DNA of 64,000 bases from AP-15 sp963814805 (GCA_963814805.1 CAWFER010000015.1:186001-250000); one strand, 5' to 3'. Shown: positions 16,604 through 29,157, numbered from the stretch's first letter. Translations and numbers: made by a program. Notes: generated from the letters alone by a model not told the origin.

Positions 16604-18089
16604 GTGAGATTGATCGGCCGTCGAGGCGCGATACGGGCGGCATTGCTGGCTGTTCTGCTGCTGACCGCGGCGCCCGGGGCCGCGCCGACCCGCCGCCGCC
16701 AGCGACGCCGTTTTCCGAGGTCTTCGCGCAGCTGGCGGCACGGCTGCTCGGCGTGGTGGTCAACATCTCGACGACCGAGGCCAGCGTCGCCGGCTCGCCA
16801 AAGGACGCCCCCGAAGGGCTGGCGCCGGCGCCGGGGTCGCCGCTCGATCAGTTTTTCCACGACTTTTTCGGCGACAACGGCGCGCCGGGCGGCCCGAACG
16901 GGATCAGCCCGGCGGCCTCGCTCGGCTCGGGCTTCATCATCGATCCCTCCGGATTGATCGTCACCAACAACCACGTGATCGCCAACGCCGAGCAGATCAC
17001 CGTCACCCTGGCCGGACAATACGAGCTTGCAGGCCCAGGTCGTCGGGCGCGATCAGATCAGCGATCTGGCGTTGCTGAAGGTCGACGCCAAGACGCCGCT
17101 GCCGGCGGCGAGCTGGGGCGATTCGACCAAGACCAGGGTCGGCGACTGGGTGCTCGCGATCGGCAACCCGTTCGGGCTCGGCGGCACCGTCACCTCGGGC
17201 ATCATCTCGGCCACCGCGCGCGATATCCATTCCGGACCCTATGACGATTTCCTGCAGACCGACGCCTCGATCAACCGCGGCAATTCCGGCGGTCCGATGT
17301 TCAACCTCGCCGGCCAGGTGATCGGCATCAATACGGCGATCTTCTCGCCTTCGGGCGGATCGATCGGCATCGGCTTTGCCATTCCCTCGGCCTTTGCCCG
17401 CCCGATCATCGATCAGCTCGAGGCGACAGGCAAGGTGGAGCGCGGCTGGATCGGCGCCCACATCCAGCCGGTCACTGACGCGCTCGCCGCGGCCGTCGGT
17501 CTCGACAAGAGCCAGGGCGCGATGATCGCCCAGATCGATCCGGCGAGCCCCGCTTCCCAGGCAAAGCTGGAGCCCGGCGATGTGATCCTCGATTACGACG
17601 GCAAGCCGATCGAGCGCAGCCGGCAGCTGGCGCTGCTGGTCGCCGGCACGCCGCCCGACAAAACGGTCAAGCTGTCGATCTGGCGCGACCGCAAGCAGCA
17701 GCAGGTTACCCTCAAGGTCGCGGCTTGGATCCCAACCGCCCGCCGCCGGCCCAGCCCGAGCCGGACAAAGCCGAAACCGCCGCCCAGCGTCGACGCGCTC
17801 GGGCTCAAGCTCGCCAAGCTCGACGGCGGAGCTGCGCAAGGAGTTTAGCCTCGGCGACGGGGTCAAGGGCGTGGTCATCACCGAGGTGCCGCCAACCAGC
17901 GCCGCGGCGACCCAAGGGCTGCGCCCGGGCGATCTTGTGGTCGCGATCGGCCGGGTTCCGGTCGCGACCCCTGAAGAGGTGCAGCGCAAAGCCGCCGTCG
18001 CGGCGAAGGCCGGCGCGAAGGATCTACTGGTCGAGGTCGAGCGCGGCGGCAATTCCCGCTTCGTGGCGCTCCCCGCCGCCGGCAGCTAG
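16604..18089 (+). CDS. Do/DegQ-family periplasmic serine protease (several frameshifts)
   Basis: HtrA-type proteases degrade or refold misfolded envelope proteins. A hydrophobic signal segment (Ala-Leu-Leu-Ala-Val-Leu-Leu-Leu) follows a GTG at 16604. The mature part has the full triad: His in Val-Thr-Asn-Asn-His-Val-Ile, Asp in Ile-Ser-Asp-Leu-Ala-Leu-Leu, and Ser in Gly-Asn-Ser-Gly-Gly-Pro. Two PDZ domains follow, with Leu-Glu-Pro-Gly-Asp-Val-Ile-Leu and Leu-Arg-Pro-Gly-Asp-Leu-Val-Val. Shifts fall near 16697, 17025 and 17828, with a compensating pair in the Pro/Ala linker (about 17725-17790). It is a paralogue of the intact DegP at 24884-26467. An alternative TTG start lies one codon upstream. 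Confidence 0.85.
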
Positions 18090-18321
18090 AGCGGCCGAGC
18101 TGGCCGCTCCGGCACCCTGCGAATGCGATGGGAAAGCGAAGGTCCACGGACCGCCTCCGATTTTTTAGAGAATTGTCTATAGAGATCGCACCAGGAGGGA
18201 TTTGTAGCCTCAATTCCTGTATCTTCCACGCTCTGCGCCATTTCTCGATTTGCTTCTTCCGCAAGATCGCGTCGGCCGATCCTGCGAAGCGGCGTCAGCC
18301 GCTCTCCCTCGGTTTACTCAG

Positions 18322-21300
18322 CTATTCGGCTGCCGCCAGGTTCGGCGCGGCGGCCGACGCGCGCAAGCGGCCGCGCAAGTCAGCCTCCCTTACCTTGACG
18401 CGGGCGAGGTTCGCCTCCTTGACGTGGCCGAAGCCGCGGATTTCCAGCGGCAATTCGGCGAGCTCGACCGCCACCGGATGATTGCCGGGGGTTAGGCGCG
18501 CGAGGATCTCGTCGATCACCGCCTCGTACTCGCCGATCAGCCGGCGCTCGGTTCGCCGCTCCGCGCTGCGCGCGAAAATATCGAACGGGGTGCCGCGCAG
18601 CCGGCGCAGCTTCGCCAGAAGCCGGAACACGCCGAGCATCCACGGGCCGAATTCGCGCTTCTTCAGATGCCCGGTCTGCGGGTCGCGATCGCCGAGAATC
18701 GGCGGCGCCAGATGAAAGCGCAGCTGGTAGGGGCCCTCGAAGCGGTCGGCGACGCGTTTCAGGAAATCGCTCTCGGTGTAGAGTCGGGCGACCTCGTACT
18801 CATCCTTGTACGCCATCAGCTTGAACAGCGAGCGGGCGACCGCCTCGGTCAGCGCCGTGGCGCCGGGAACCGCAGCCGCCTCGGCGGCGCGCACGCTGCC
18901 CGACCCGCTCGGCATAACGCCGGGCATAGGCGCGATCCTGGTAATCGGTCAGAAACGCGACTCGGCGCTCAATCACCTGATCGAGTGTTTCGGAGAGACG
19001 GTGGCTCCGCACCGTCGCGGTGCGCGGGGTTGCGCGCGCTTCGACCAGCGCCGGATCGACCGCGGCGCGCCGGCCCCAGCGGAAGGCGCCGAGATTGAAT
19101 TCGACGGCGACGCCATTTAACTCGATCGCGCGCTCGATCGCCTCGGCCGAGAGCGGCACCAGCCCGCGCTGATAGGCGTAGCCGAGCATGAACAGATTGC
19201 TCGCGATCGAATCGCCGAAGAGGCCGGTCGCCAGCCGGGTGGCGTCGACAAATTCGGTATTTTCCGGCCCCGCCGCCGCGGCAATGCTGCGCTCCAGCGC
19301 ACCGGTCGGGAACACCAGATCCGGGTTGCGGGTAAAATCGCCGGTGATGATTTCGTGGCTGTTGACGATCGCGCGGCTGTGGCCCGGTTCGAGCTTCGAG
19401 AGCGCATCGGCGCTGGCCGAAACGACAAGATCGCAGCCGAGCAGCAACCTGGCGTTGCCGGCGGCGATGCGCACGGCATGGATCTCGTCCGGCTCGCGGG
19501 CGATGCGCACATGGCTGTAGACCGCCCCGCCCTTCTGCGCGAGGCCGGTCATGTCGAGGATCGTGCAGCCCTTGTCTTCGAGATGCGCGGCCATCCCGAG
19601 CAACGCCCCGATCGTCACGACGCCGGTGCCGCCGACCCCGGTGACGAGGATGCCGTAAGGCGCATCGAGCGCGGGATGGGCGGGCTCGGGCAGCACGGCC
19701 AACCCGTCCTCGCCGAGATCGCCCGCCCGGCCCTTTTTGAGCCCGCCGCCGTGCACGGTCACAAAGCTCGGGCAGAAGCCCTCGACGCAGGAATAATCCT
19801 TGTTGCAGCTCGACTGGTCGATCGCCCGCTTGCGCCCGAATTCGGTCTCGACCGGAACCACCGACAGGCAGTTGGAGGTCTTCGAGCAGTCGCCGCAGCC
19901 CTCGCAAACCAGATCGTTGATAAAGACCCGCTTCGCCGGGTCGGGGAAGCGGCCGCGCTTGCGGCGGCGGCGCTTCTCGGCGGCGCAGGTCTGGTCGTAA
20001 ACAATCGCGGTGACGCCCGGGATCTGGCGCAGATCGCGCTGCACCTCGTCGAGATCGTCGCGATGGCGCACCGTCACGCCGGCGGCAAAATCGACGCCCG
20101 GCGGATATTTGTCGGGCTCGTCGGTGACGACGACGATCCGCCCGACCCCTTCGGCGGCGAGCTGCCGGGTCAGGATCTGCGGGGTGAGGCCAGTGTCGCT
20201 CGGCTGGCCGCCGGTCATCGCCACGGCGTCGTTGAACAGGACCTTGTAGGTGATGTTGACCTTGGCGGCGATCGCAGCGCGGATCGCCAGCACCCCCGAA
20301 TGGGTATAGGTGCCGTCGCCGAGATTGGCGAAGACGTGCGGGGTTTCGGTGAACGGCGCCTGGCCGATCCACGGCGCCCCCTCGCCGCCCATCTGGGTAA
20401 AGGTCGCGGTCGAGCGGTCCATGAACTGCGCCAGATAATGGCAGCCGATGCCGGCCAAGCGCGCGGCTGCCCTCGGGCACCTTGGTCGAGGTGTTATGCG
20501 GGCAGCCCGAGCAGAAATAGGGCGTGCGCGCGAACGGCACGACGTTGCCGCCGAGCTGGCGCTCCTTGGCTTCGAGAAAGGCGAGCCGCTCGGCGATGCG
20601 CGGCGAGGTATGAAAGCGGGCGATGCGCTGGGCGATCACCCGGGCGATCTGGGCCGGCGTCAATTCGCCGTTGGATGGCAGGATCCAGTTGCGATTCTCG
20701 TCGAACTTGCCGATCACCCGCGGGCGCACGTCCTCGCGCCAATTGTAGAGCTGCTCCTTGAACTGGTTTTCGATGACCGCGCGCTTCTCCTCGACGACCA
20801 GGATCTCCTCGAGCCCCTCGGCGAAATGGCGGATGCCCTCGCGCTCGAGCGGCCAGGACATCGCCACCTTGTAGAGGCGGATGCCGATATCGGCGGCATG
20901 CGCCTCGTCGATCCCCAGATCGTCCAACGCCTGGCGCACGTCGAGATAGGATTTGCCGGTGGTGACGATGCCAAAGCGCGGATACGGGCTGTCGATGACA
21001 ATGCGGTCGAGCCGATTGGCGCGGGCAAAGGCCAGTGCCGCATAGAGCTTGTATTTGTGCAGCCGGTATTCCTGTTCGAGCGGCTGGTCGGGCCAGCGGA
21101 TGTTGAGGCCGCCCGGCGGCATCTCGAAATCCTGCGGCAGCACGATGTTGGTGCGTTCCGGCGCGATGTCGACCGAGGCCGAGCTGTCGACCGTCTCGGC
21201 GATCGTCTTGAACGCGATCCAGCACCCCGAATAGCGCGACATCGCCCAGCCATAGAGGCCGAGATCGAGGATATCTTGGACGCCGGACGGGTTAAGCACC

Positions 21301-21807
21301 GGAATGGAAGCGTCCATGAACGCATATTCGGATTGATGCGCGAGCGTCGAGGATTTGCAGGTGTGATCGTCGCCGGCCAGCAGCAGCACGCCGCCATTGG
21401 GGCGCCGAGCCGGCGGCGTTGCCGTGCTTGAGCGCATCGCCGCTGCGGTCGACCCCGGGCCCCTTGGCGTACCACATGGCGAAGACGCCGTCGTATTTGG
21501 CGCCGGGAAACAGCCCCAGCTGCTGGCTGCCCCAGATTGCGGTGGCGCCGAGCTCTTCGTTGATCGCCGGCTGAAAGCGGATGTGGTTCTTTTCGATAAA
21601 CCGGCGCGCACCCCACAATGCCTGATCGAGACCGCCCAACGGCGAGCCGCGATAGCCCGAAATAAAGCAGCCGGTGTTGAGCCCGGCGGCCACGTCGCGC
21701 TGGCGCTGCATCAGCGGCAGGCGCACCAGCGCCTGGGTCCCGGTCAGATAGACCCGTCCCCGGTCGAGGACGTATTTGTCGTCGAGCGTGACCGCCTTGA
21801 GCGCCAT
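18322..21807 (-). CDS. fused indolepyruvate ferredoxin oxidoreductase (three frameshifts)
   Basis: The enzyme oxidatively decarboxylates aryl-pyruvates to acyl-CoA with ferredoxin or a similar acceptor. This is the long single-chain form of about 1,160 residues. The N-terminus has Gly-Tyr-Arg-Gly-Ser-Pro-Leu-Gly-Gly. The thiamine-diphosphate domain follows, with Phe-Cys-Ser-Gly-Cys-Pro-His-Asn and Gly-Asp-Gly-Thr-Tyr-x-His-Ser-Gly. An iron-sulfur region has Cys-Glu-Gly-Cys-Gly-Asp-Cys and Phe-Cys-Pro-Ser-Phe. The gamma-type domain has Val-Thr-Gly-Val-Gly-Gly-Thr-Gly-Val-Val. One-base insertions near 21398 (CCCC), 20460 and 18905 break the frame. It stands alone on the minus strand, divergent from the lactate dehydrogenase-like gene. 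Confidence 0.9.
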
Positions 21808-22063
21808 CGCGATCTCCCGAACCTGCGGTGCCGATATGATAAAACGTAATGTTTGCGCGGTGGTCGCTCAATGACCGCGACGGCCGAATCGAGAAAAGCA
21901 ACGAACTGCCGCCGCGAACGGCGTTTCCGGCGCGATATGACCGCATGATCAGCGGCGCAGGACAGGTCCGGCATGTTCGGCCACGATCCGCATTGCGGCG
22001 GCGCCATTGCCGGAGTAATGCTCGCCCGGTCCCGATCCTGGTGACATCATCGGCCCGCAAGCC

Positions 22064-23461
<1,398 letters not shown>

Positions 23462-23715
23462 TCGCGGTCGCGCGCGGCAAGGAACCAATAAACCTCTTCA
23501 CTGTTTACTTGACGATTGGTATTATAGCGATCAGAAGAACGGGCTTGGCGTGTTTGGGGGCGTCCTGGCAAGTCGTCCCGCGGGAGCGTCGCACTTGCCC
23601 TAGACTTAACCCACCGCGCATTTTGACGCGACGCCAGTGCGCGCTGCGTCGGCAACGGTCTGCGCCAGAGACATTGAACACACCACACTAGAGTTACAGC
23701 CGAAGGTTCTTTCGC

Positions 23716-24804
23716 ATGGAAAAATCAAGTAAAAGAGGGAAAATTCCCCAGCAAGATTGGCCATCGATCATCGCGCGGTACGAGGCCGGAGAAACGCTGG
23801 CGAGCATTGCCCGCACCTACGACTGTTCGCCGCCGGCGATCAGCTACATTGTCAGCCGGACCCGGGCGCGCAGCGCTGCCGCTGAGGCGGTGGCCGAGGC
23901 GGCGGCGCGAAATGCTTTGGCGGGAGAAGAACACCAATTGCTCAAAGGACCATCAGGCGAGATGCCCGCAAACAACATACCTGCCGATGAAAAGCCGCAT
24001 GGCAGATCGACCGACGATCCAATGTCTTTGGGCAGCCCGATGACCGAAGCGCGGATTGTCGAGCGCTCCCCCCTTCCGCTACAACCGAACGGTCGCGACC
24101 AATCCATCAGAGAATCGCCGCCAGCAGCAGCTCCAGTCGCCAATCGCGCGCCCGCAGAGGCCAATGGCGCGCTTTCGCGCCACGGCTATGGGCAGCGTGG
24201 CGATATCAGCGCGGCGAGCCCGAGCCAAACGCCGCGTGCGGTTGGCGCAGGCGGAGCGCCGCAGAACGGCGAGCAGCGGCGAACCTTGCACCTGTCCTTG
24301 TCGCAAGCGAATGGCGGCCCGGACGGTGGCGATTCGCCGCCGCGCAATTCGCCCGTCGCAGCGAATGCCGGCCACCAGGATCGGAACCTGCCCCGCCCGG
24401 CCGCGGATCAGCAAGCTTTCGGCCAGCCTGCGCGGCAGGGCCCGACGGGCCACCACCCGCCGATGGCCGGCTCAAACGTGGCGCCGAACATTCAGCCGCC
24501 GATCCATCAGGCCCCGATCCACCCGGCCGGCAAATCGCCGCGCGCCAAGAACGGCGGGGCGTTTATCGACCGGGTGCTGCGCGAACGGGTCGATGGCGAT
24601 ATTGCTGCGTTTCTGGCGGCTTTCGACGCAGCCCTCGATCGCGACACCTCGGAGACTCGCGCCGAATTGCGCGAGGCGACCGATCGGCTGTTGCGCGCCG
24701 GGGCCCGCACCCGCATCGAGCTCGAGCGTCTGGAGGCGCGCGCGCCGCTAGCGGGGCCTCAGAAGGTCGGACAAACCGCGCAACCGCTGTTTCGCCAGCG
24801 CTGA
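23716..24804 (+). CDS. helix-turn-helix protein with long low-complexity linker, unknown function
   Basis: The 362-residue protein has three parts. Residues 12-52 look like a helix-turn-helix (Trp-Pro-Ser-Ile-Ile-Ala-Arg-Tyr-Glu-Ala-Gly-Glu, then Ala-Ser-Ile-Ala-Arg-Thr-Tyr-Asp-Cys-Ser-Pro-Pro-Ala-Ile-Ser-Tyr-Ile-Val), similar to the DNA-recognition half of transposase-like or homeodomain-like HTH proteins. Residues 70-280 are low complexity, rich in Pro, Gly, Gln, Asn and Ala, and likely disordered. Residues 281-345 are charged and helical, with many Arg and Glu, as in a coiled-coil or dimerisation segment. No enzymatic motif is visible. I recognise no named family; a DNA-binding or nucleoid-associated role is inferred. 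The plain purine-rich leader has no clear Shine-Dalgarno. Confidence 0.75.
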   Translation: MEKSSKRGKIPQQDWPSIIARYEAGETLASIARTYDCSPPAISYIVSRTRARSAAAEAVAEAAARNALAGEEHQLLKGPSGEMPANNIPADEKPHGRSTDDPMSLGSPMTEARIVERSPLPLQPNGRDQSIRESPPAAAPVANRAPAEANGALSRHGYGQRGDISAASPSQTPRAVGAGGAPQNGEQRRTLHLSLSQANGGPDGGDSPPRNSPVAANAGHQDRNLPRPAADQQAFGQPARQGPTGHHPPMAGSNVAPNIQPPIHQAPIHPAGKSPRAKNGGAFIDRVLRERVDGDIAAFLAAFDAALDRDTSETRAELREATDRLLRAGARTRIELERLEARAPLAGPQKVGQTAQPLFRQR

Positions 24805-24831
24805 GCCAGCCGGGGTTGATCAAGGCATAAT

Positions 24832-24866
24832 CGCCCCGCACTCTGGTAGGTCCGGAGAGCGGGGCG
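24832..24866. terminator. strong hairpin between convergent genes, probable bidirectional terminator
   Basis: CGCCCCGC (24832-24839) pairs with GCGGGGCG (24859-24866). After one A-A mismatch four further pairs extend the stem around a nine-base loop. It lies between the stop codons of the HTH protein gene and degP, which converge. There is no T-tract on either side, so it may act with Rho or as a 3'-end stabiliser. Confidence 0.55.
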
Positions 24867-24883
24867 CGGTCGGTGCGTGTCGC

Positions 24884-26467
24884 CTAGCCCTGATTGGCGC
24901 TAAGGCTCATTCCTACATACTCGGTCACGCCGCGGCGATTGAGCAGCAGCAGCGCGCTTTTTTTCGGCGAATGGGCCGCCTCTTTCAATTTCGCGGCCGC
25001 TTCCTGGGGAGTATGCACCGGCTGCTGATTGATTGCGACGACCACATCGCCATCGCTCAGGCCGACTTCATCGGCGGCGCTGCCGCTGTCGACCCCGGTG
25101 ATCACCACGCCGTCGACACTTTTGCCGAGGTGCAGCTCGCGCCGCAGCTGGTTGGTCAACGGGGCGAGATGCATGCCCAACGCGCTCGCCTGCGCCGAGC
25201 CCTGCTCTTCCAGCCCGCTATTCGCCGAGGCCACCTGATTGTTGTCGGGAAGCTCGCCGAGCTTTGCTTGAAGCTGGGTCTGTTGCCCGTCTCGCCAGAC
25301 GCTGAGCGTCGCCTCGCTGTCCGGGGCTTGCGCGGCGACGAGGCGCGGCAGATCGTGCAATTCATTGACCTTGCTGCCGTCGAACGACAGGATCACGTCG
25401 CCCTGCTTGAGGCCCGCCTTGGCGCCGGGGCTGTTCGGCGTGACCACGGCAACAAGGGCGCCGTGATCGTTTTTCAGGCCGAGACTGGCGGCAATCGCCG
25501 GCGTCACCTTCTGGATCTGAACGCCGAGCCAGCCCCGGCTGATCTTACCGTGCTGCTCCAGCTGCGCGACGATATTCTTGGCGAGGTTTGAGGGGATCGC
25601 AAAGCCGATGCCGACGCTGCCGCCATTGGGCGAATAGATCGCCGTGTTGATGCCGATCACGTGGCCTTTGAGATTGAAGGTCGGGCCGCCCGAGTTGCCG
25701 CGATTGATCGGAGCGTCAATCTGCAGAAAATCGTCGTACGGGCCCTCGTTGATGTCGCGGCCGCGGGCCGAGATGATCCCGGTCGTCACCGTCCCGCCGA
25801 GCCCGAACGGATTGCCGACCGCCATCACCCAGTCGCCGACCTGGGCGTTGCTGCTGTTGCCGAAGGCGACATAGGGCAGCGGCTTGTCGGCCTTGATCTT
25901 CAGCACCGCGAGATCGGTCTTGGGGTCGCGGCCGACGATCCGCGCGGTATATTTGGTCTTATCCTGAAGGATGACCTGAACCTTGGCGGCGTCGCCGACC
26001 ACGTGGTTGTTGGTCACGATGTAGCCCGAGGGATCAATGATAAAGCCGGAGCCGAGGGCGATCCGCCGGGCCTGGCCACCCGGCGCCTGCGGGAACAGAT
26101 GGCCCTCGCCGCCCTGGTTTTGCTGGTCGAAAAAGCGGCGCAGCATCTGATCGAACGGAGAGTTGGGAAAGCCTTGAAATGGCTGTTCCTGTTCTTCCGA
26201 CATCTGGTCCGCACCGCTCTTTTCGGTGACGGAAATGTTGACCACCGCCGGTAATACTTTCTTGACCAGCGGGGCGAAGCTCTCTTGCTGGATCAGCGCG
26301 ACCGGCGCGGTCATCGTCTGCGGCGGCGCGGTCGTCGCCGGCGTCGGGCTTTCGGCCCACACCATCGGCGCCAGCGCCAAGGTCGCGCCAAGCCCAAAGG
26401 CGGCGGCGGCGGCGCGGCCGCGGGTCAGCCGCGGAAGACGGGGTTTGCCAGCGGGAAAGTCGGCCAT
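24884..26467 (-). CDS. degP: DegP/HtrA periplasmic serine protease
   Basis: The 527-residue frame is intact. A signal peptide occupies about residues 1-38 (hydrophobic stretch then Val-Trp-Ala). The protease triad is His155 (Val-Thr-Asn-Asn-His), Asp185 (Lys-Thr-Asp-Leu-Ala) and Ser259 (Gly-Asn-Ser-Gly-Gly-Pro). Two PDZ domains follow, with Leu-Lys-Gln-Gly-Asp-Val-Ile-Leu and Leu-Ser-Asp-Gly-Asp-Val-Val-Val. A Gln/Gly-rich loop around residues 90-130 resembles the LA loop of DegP. It performs envelope protein quality control in the periplasm. The frameshifted protease at 16604-18089 is a paralogue with the same architecture. Confidence 0.93.
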   Translation of the reverse strand: MADFPAGKPRLPRLTRGRAAAAAFGLGATLALAPMVWAESPTPATTAPPQTMTAPVALIQQESFAPLVKKVLPAVVNISVTEKSGADQMSEEQEQPFQGFPNSPFDQMLRRFFDQQNQGGEGHLFPQAPGGQARRIALGSGFIIDPSGYIVTNNHVVGDAAKVQVILQDKTKYTARIVGRDPKTDLAVLKIKADKPLPYVAFGNSSNAQVGDWVMAVGNPFGLGGTVTTGIISARGRDINEGPYDDFLQIDAPINRGNSGGPTFNLKGHVIGINTAIYSPNGGSVGIGFAIPSNLAKNIVAQLEQHGKISRGWLGVQIQKVTPAIAASLGLKNDHGALVAVVTPNSPGAKAGLKQGDVILSFDGSKVNELHDLPRLVAAQAPDSEATLSVWRDGQQTQLQAKLGELPDNNQVASANSGLEEQGSAQASALGMHLAPLTNQLRRELHLGKSVDGVVITGVDSGSAADEVGLSDGDVVVAINQQPVHTPQEAAAKLKEAAHSPKKSALLLLNRRGVTEYVGMSLSANQG

Positions 26468-26704
26468 TGTTTTCCTCGTATCGAAGGGTGGGTGCTCACG
26501 CCGGTCGCAGAGCGCGCAATGTGCGGGAGCGGGATCGTCGGAGATTTATGCCGACCATGTGACATCGGCCTTTCCTGGAGATTAATTCGCTGTAACCTTG
26601 CCTTTCTTTCGCATCGCGCCGCAGCCGGCCCAGGCGCACGGGAGTGAACCCAAGCGCATAGGAGACAGCACAGCGAACCGTAATCGCGAGATCACCGAGG
26701 CAAG

Positions 26705-27119
26705 ATGACTCCGGCCCAGCGGCAGGTCCCACGATCAGATCATCGCTGGCCGACGCGGCCGGTTCGGCGGGCCGTTTCAGCTGTTGGTCCGCGCGCCGGA
26801 GACCTGCGGCCATGGCGATTCGGCTCGGCGAGCATCTGTGCTGGGGGGCCTCGCTGCCCGACCGCCTGCCCGAATTCGCCGCGGCGAAACCCCGAATTTC
26901 GCGCAACCGGACGAAGCCCCGGCCCACCGCGTCTACACCGAATTGTTCCAGACGCAGCGGCTGTCCGGCGCGACCTTCGAGAAGGCCGTCGCCACCCTCG
27001 GCGAAACCGGCCTCGTCGAAGTGATCGCGATCATCGGCTACTCCACCTTGATCGGGAATACCCTGGACGTCTTTCAGGTTCCCATCCCCGACGGAGAAGC
27101 ACCGCCTTTCGACGAATAA
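26705..27119 (+). pseudogene. carboxymuconolactone decarboxylase-family relic (internal deletion plus frameshifts)
   Basis: Pieces of one CMD/AhpD-like protein occur in order in three frames: a start resembling Met-Thr-Pro-Ala-Gln-Arg-Gln, then Gly-Arg-Phe-Gly-Gly-Pro-Phe-Gln-Leu-Leu-Val-Arg-Ala-Pro-Glu, then Leu-Gly-Glu-His-Leu-x-Trp-x-x-Ser-Leu-Pro-x-Arg-Leu-x-Glu, then a C-terminal part from Gly-Glu-Thr-Pro-Asn-Phe to Pro-Pro-Phe-Asp-Glu. The segment that should join the second and last pieces, about 40 residues holding the family's Trp/His-containing active-site region, is absent from the DNA near 26885. Unlike the other broken genes in this window, no one-base correction can restore it, so it is a true deletion or an assembly collapse. 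The last 60 codons are well preserved. Confidence 0.65.
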
Positions 27120-27121
27120 AC

Positions 27122-28991
27122 TCACGCGGCTCGCGGCAGCCCGCGCTCGAGCAATTGGGCGAGCCGGCGGGCAAAAGCCGGCGGATCGGGAAGCTGCTCG
27201 CCCTCGACGATCCGCGCCTGGTCGAGCAGCAGCCAGGCAAATTCCGAGAGCTGGTCCGAGGCGCCGGTCTCGCCGACGGTGGCGGCGAGCCGCTCGATCA
27301 ATTTGTGGCGCGGATTCAATTCGAGGATGCGCTTGGCCATGGTGTCGAGCTGGCGATGCTGCTTCAGCAAGCGTTCGAGGTGCATGTCCATGTCGCCTTC
27401 GTCGGCGACCAGACAAACCGCGCTGTCGGTCAGCCGCTCGGAGCCGCGCACGTCCTTGACCGCATCGCCGAGCGCCAATTTGAAGATCGCGATTAGGCTC
27501 GAAAGCTTGGCTGGCGGCACCGGCTTTTCGGGCGGCTGCTCCTCGGCTGCCGCGATCTTGTCGAGATCGACCCCGCCTCTTGTCGCGGATTTGAACGGCT
27601 TTTCCTGGTAGGCGGCGATCGCCGGGACCCAGAATTCATCGATCGGGTCGGTCAGCAGCAATACCTCGACGCCGCGCGCGCGAAACCCTTCGAGCTGCGG
27701 GCTGCGCTTGGCGACCTCGAGATTGTCGCCGGTGATCGTATAGATCGCCTGCTGCCCTGGCCGCATCGCCGCGATGTAGTCATCGAGCGACACCAGCCCG
27801 TCGCGCGCGGTCGAGCGGAACCGCGCCAAGCCGAGCAGCGCGTCGCGCTGCTCGCGGTCCTCGTACAGGCCCTCCTTTACGACCGCACCGAAATTGTCCC
27901 AGAACTTGGCGTATTCCTCGGGCGCATCAGTGGCCTTCTTGCCAAGCTCGGCCAATACCCGACGGGTCAACTGCTGGCGGATTTTGGCCGCCAATGGGTT
28001 CGATTGCAGCATCTCGCGGCTGATGTTGAGCGGCAGGTCCTCGCTGTCGACGACGCCGCGCAGAAAGCGCAGATAGGCCGGCAGCAGATCGGTGCCTTCA
28101 TCGGTGATGAACACCCGCCGAACATAGAGCTTGACCCGGCTCTTGCGCTCCGGCTCGAACAAATCGAATGGCTTCTGCGAGGGCACGAACAACAGGCTCG
28201 TGTATTCGAGCACGCCCTCGGCCTTGTTGTGCAGGGTCAGCCACGGGTCGTCGAAGCTGTGGCCGACGTGATGATAGAACTCCTTGTACTGGTCTTGCGT
28301 GATCTCGGATCGCGGCCGGGTCCACAACGCCGAGGCGGTGTTGATGGTCTCGCTCCTTGCCGCCGTCCTCGAGCACGATTGGCAAGCCGATATGGTCGGA
28401 ATAGGTGCGCACGATCTGCCGCAGCCGAATGGGATCGAGGTATTCGTCTTCGCCCTCGCGCAGGTGAATGATGATGGCAGCACCCCGCGCCACGTCGGGC
28501 CGCGGCTCGATGGTGAATTCACCCTTGCCGTCGGACACCCAGCGCCAGCCCTCGGCCTCGCCGGCTTTGCGCGCCAGGACCTCGACCTGGTCGGCGACCA
28601 TGAAGGCCGAGTAGAAGCCGACGCCGAATTGGCCGATCAGGCTCATATCCTTGCGCGCGTCCCCGGACAGCTGGCTGACGAAAGCGGCGGTGCCCGAGCG
28701 GGCGATCGTCCCGAGATTCTCGATCAACTCGTCCCGGTTCATGCCGATGCCGTTATCGGCGATGGTCAGCGTGCGGGCGGTCTTGTCGGGGGTCAGCACG
28801 ACGCGGAAGGCGCTGTCGCCTTCGGCCAAAGAGGGCTCGGTCAGCGCCGCATAGCGCAGCCGGTCGCACGCGTCCGAGGCGTTGGAGATCAATTCGCGCA
28901 GAAAGATCTCCTTTTCGCTGTAGAGCGAATGCGCGACGATTTCGAGAAGGCGGCTGACTTCCGCCTGGAAGCTTCTGGTTTCCTGGGTCAT
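27122..28991 (-). CDS. htpG: HtpG (Hsp90-type) molecular chaperone (one frameshift)
   Basis: HtpG is the bacterial Hsp90, an ATP-driven dimeric chaperone in the cytoplasm. The N-terminal GHKL ATPase domain shows Glu-Leu-Ile-Ser-Asn-Ala-Ser-Asp-Ala and Ile-Ala-Asp-Asn-Gly-Ile-Gly-Met, then Gly-Gln-Phe-Gly-Val-Gly-Phe-Tyr-Ser. The middle domain has Leu-Tyr-Val-Arg-Arg-Val-Phe-Ile, Leu-Pro-Leu-Asn-Ile-Ser-Arg-Glu and Tyr-Glu-Asp...Leu-Leu. The C-terminal dimerisation domain runs to the stop. One extra C near 28357 (in Gly-Lys-Glu-Glu-Thr-Ile-Asn-Thr) splits it. The total of about 623 residues is normal. The gene ends three bases from the CMD relic, which converges on it. Confidence 0.93.
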
Positions 28992-29027
28992 GGCCTGCCG
29001 TCGCGATTAGCATTAACGCGCCGAAGC

Positions 29028-29056
29028 ATATGTGGCCAAATTTCCGCACCTGCAAG
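29028..29056 (-). promoter_or_regulatory. possible heat-shock (RpoH-type) promoter for htpG
   Basis: On the minus strand CTTGCAG (29050-29056) is followed after about 12 bases by GGCCACATAT (29028-29037), resembling a sigma-32 promoter (CTTGAAA, then CCCCATNT). It lies 37 bases upstream of the htpG start. The match is partial; it is listed because htpG is a known sigma-32 target in many bacteria. Confidence 0.3.
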
Positions 29057-29157
29057 ATCAGCGGCCGACGCAAGATCGCGTGCGAAGCGGCGCGCCGCCG
29101 GTGGCGCGCCTGGGTTTGCGCTTGCCTTCTCGCCGCCGCCGCCCGATACCTTTAGCC

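Noticed and set aside
23462..23715. Promoter-like TTGACG/TATTAT before the HTH protein gene
   Set aside because: The two boxes are only five bases apart, far from the 16-18 required.
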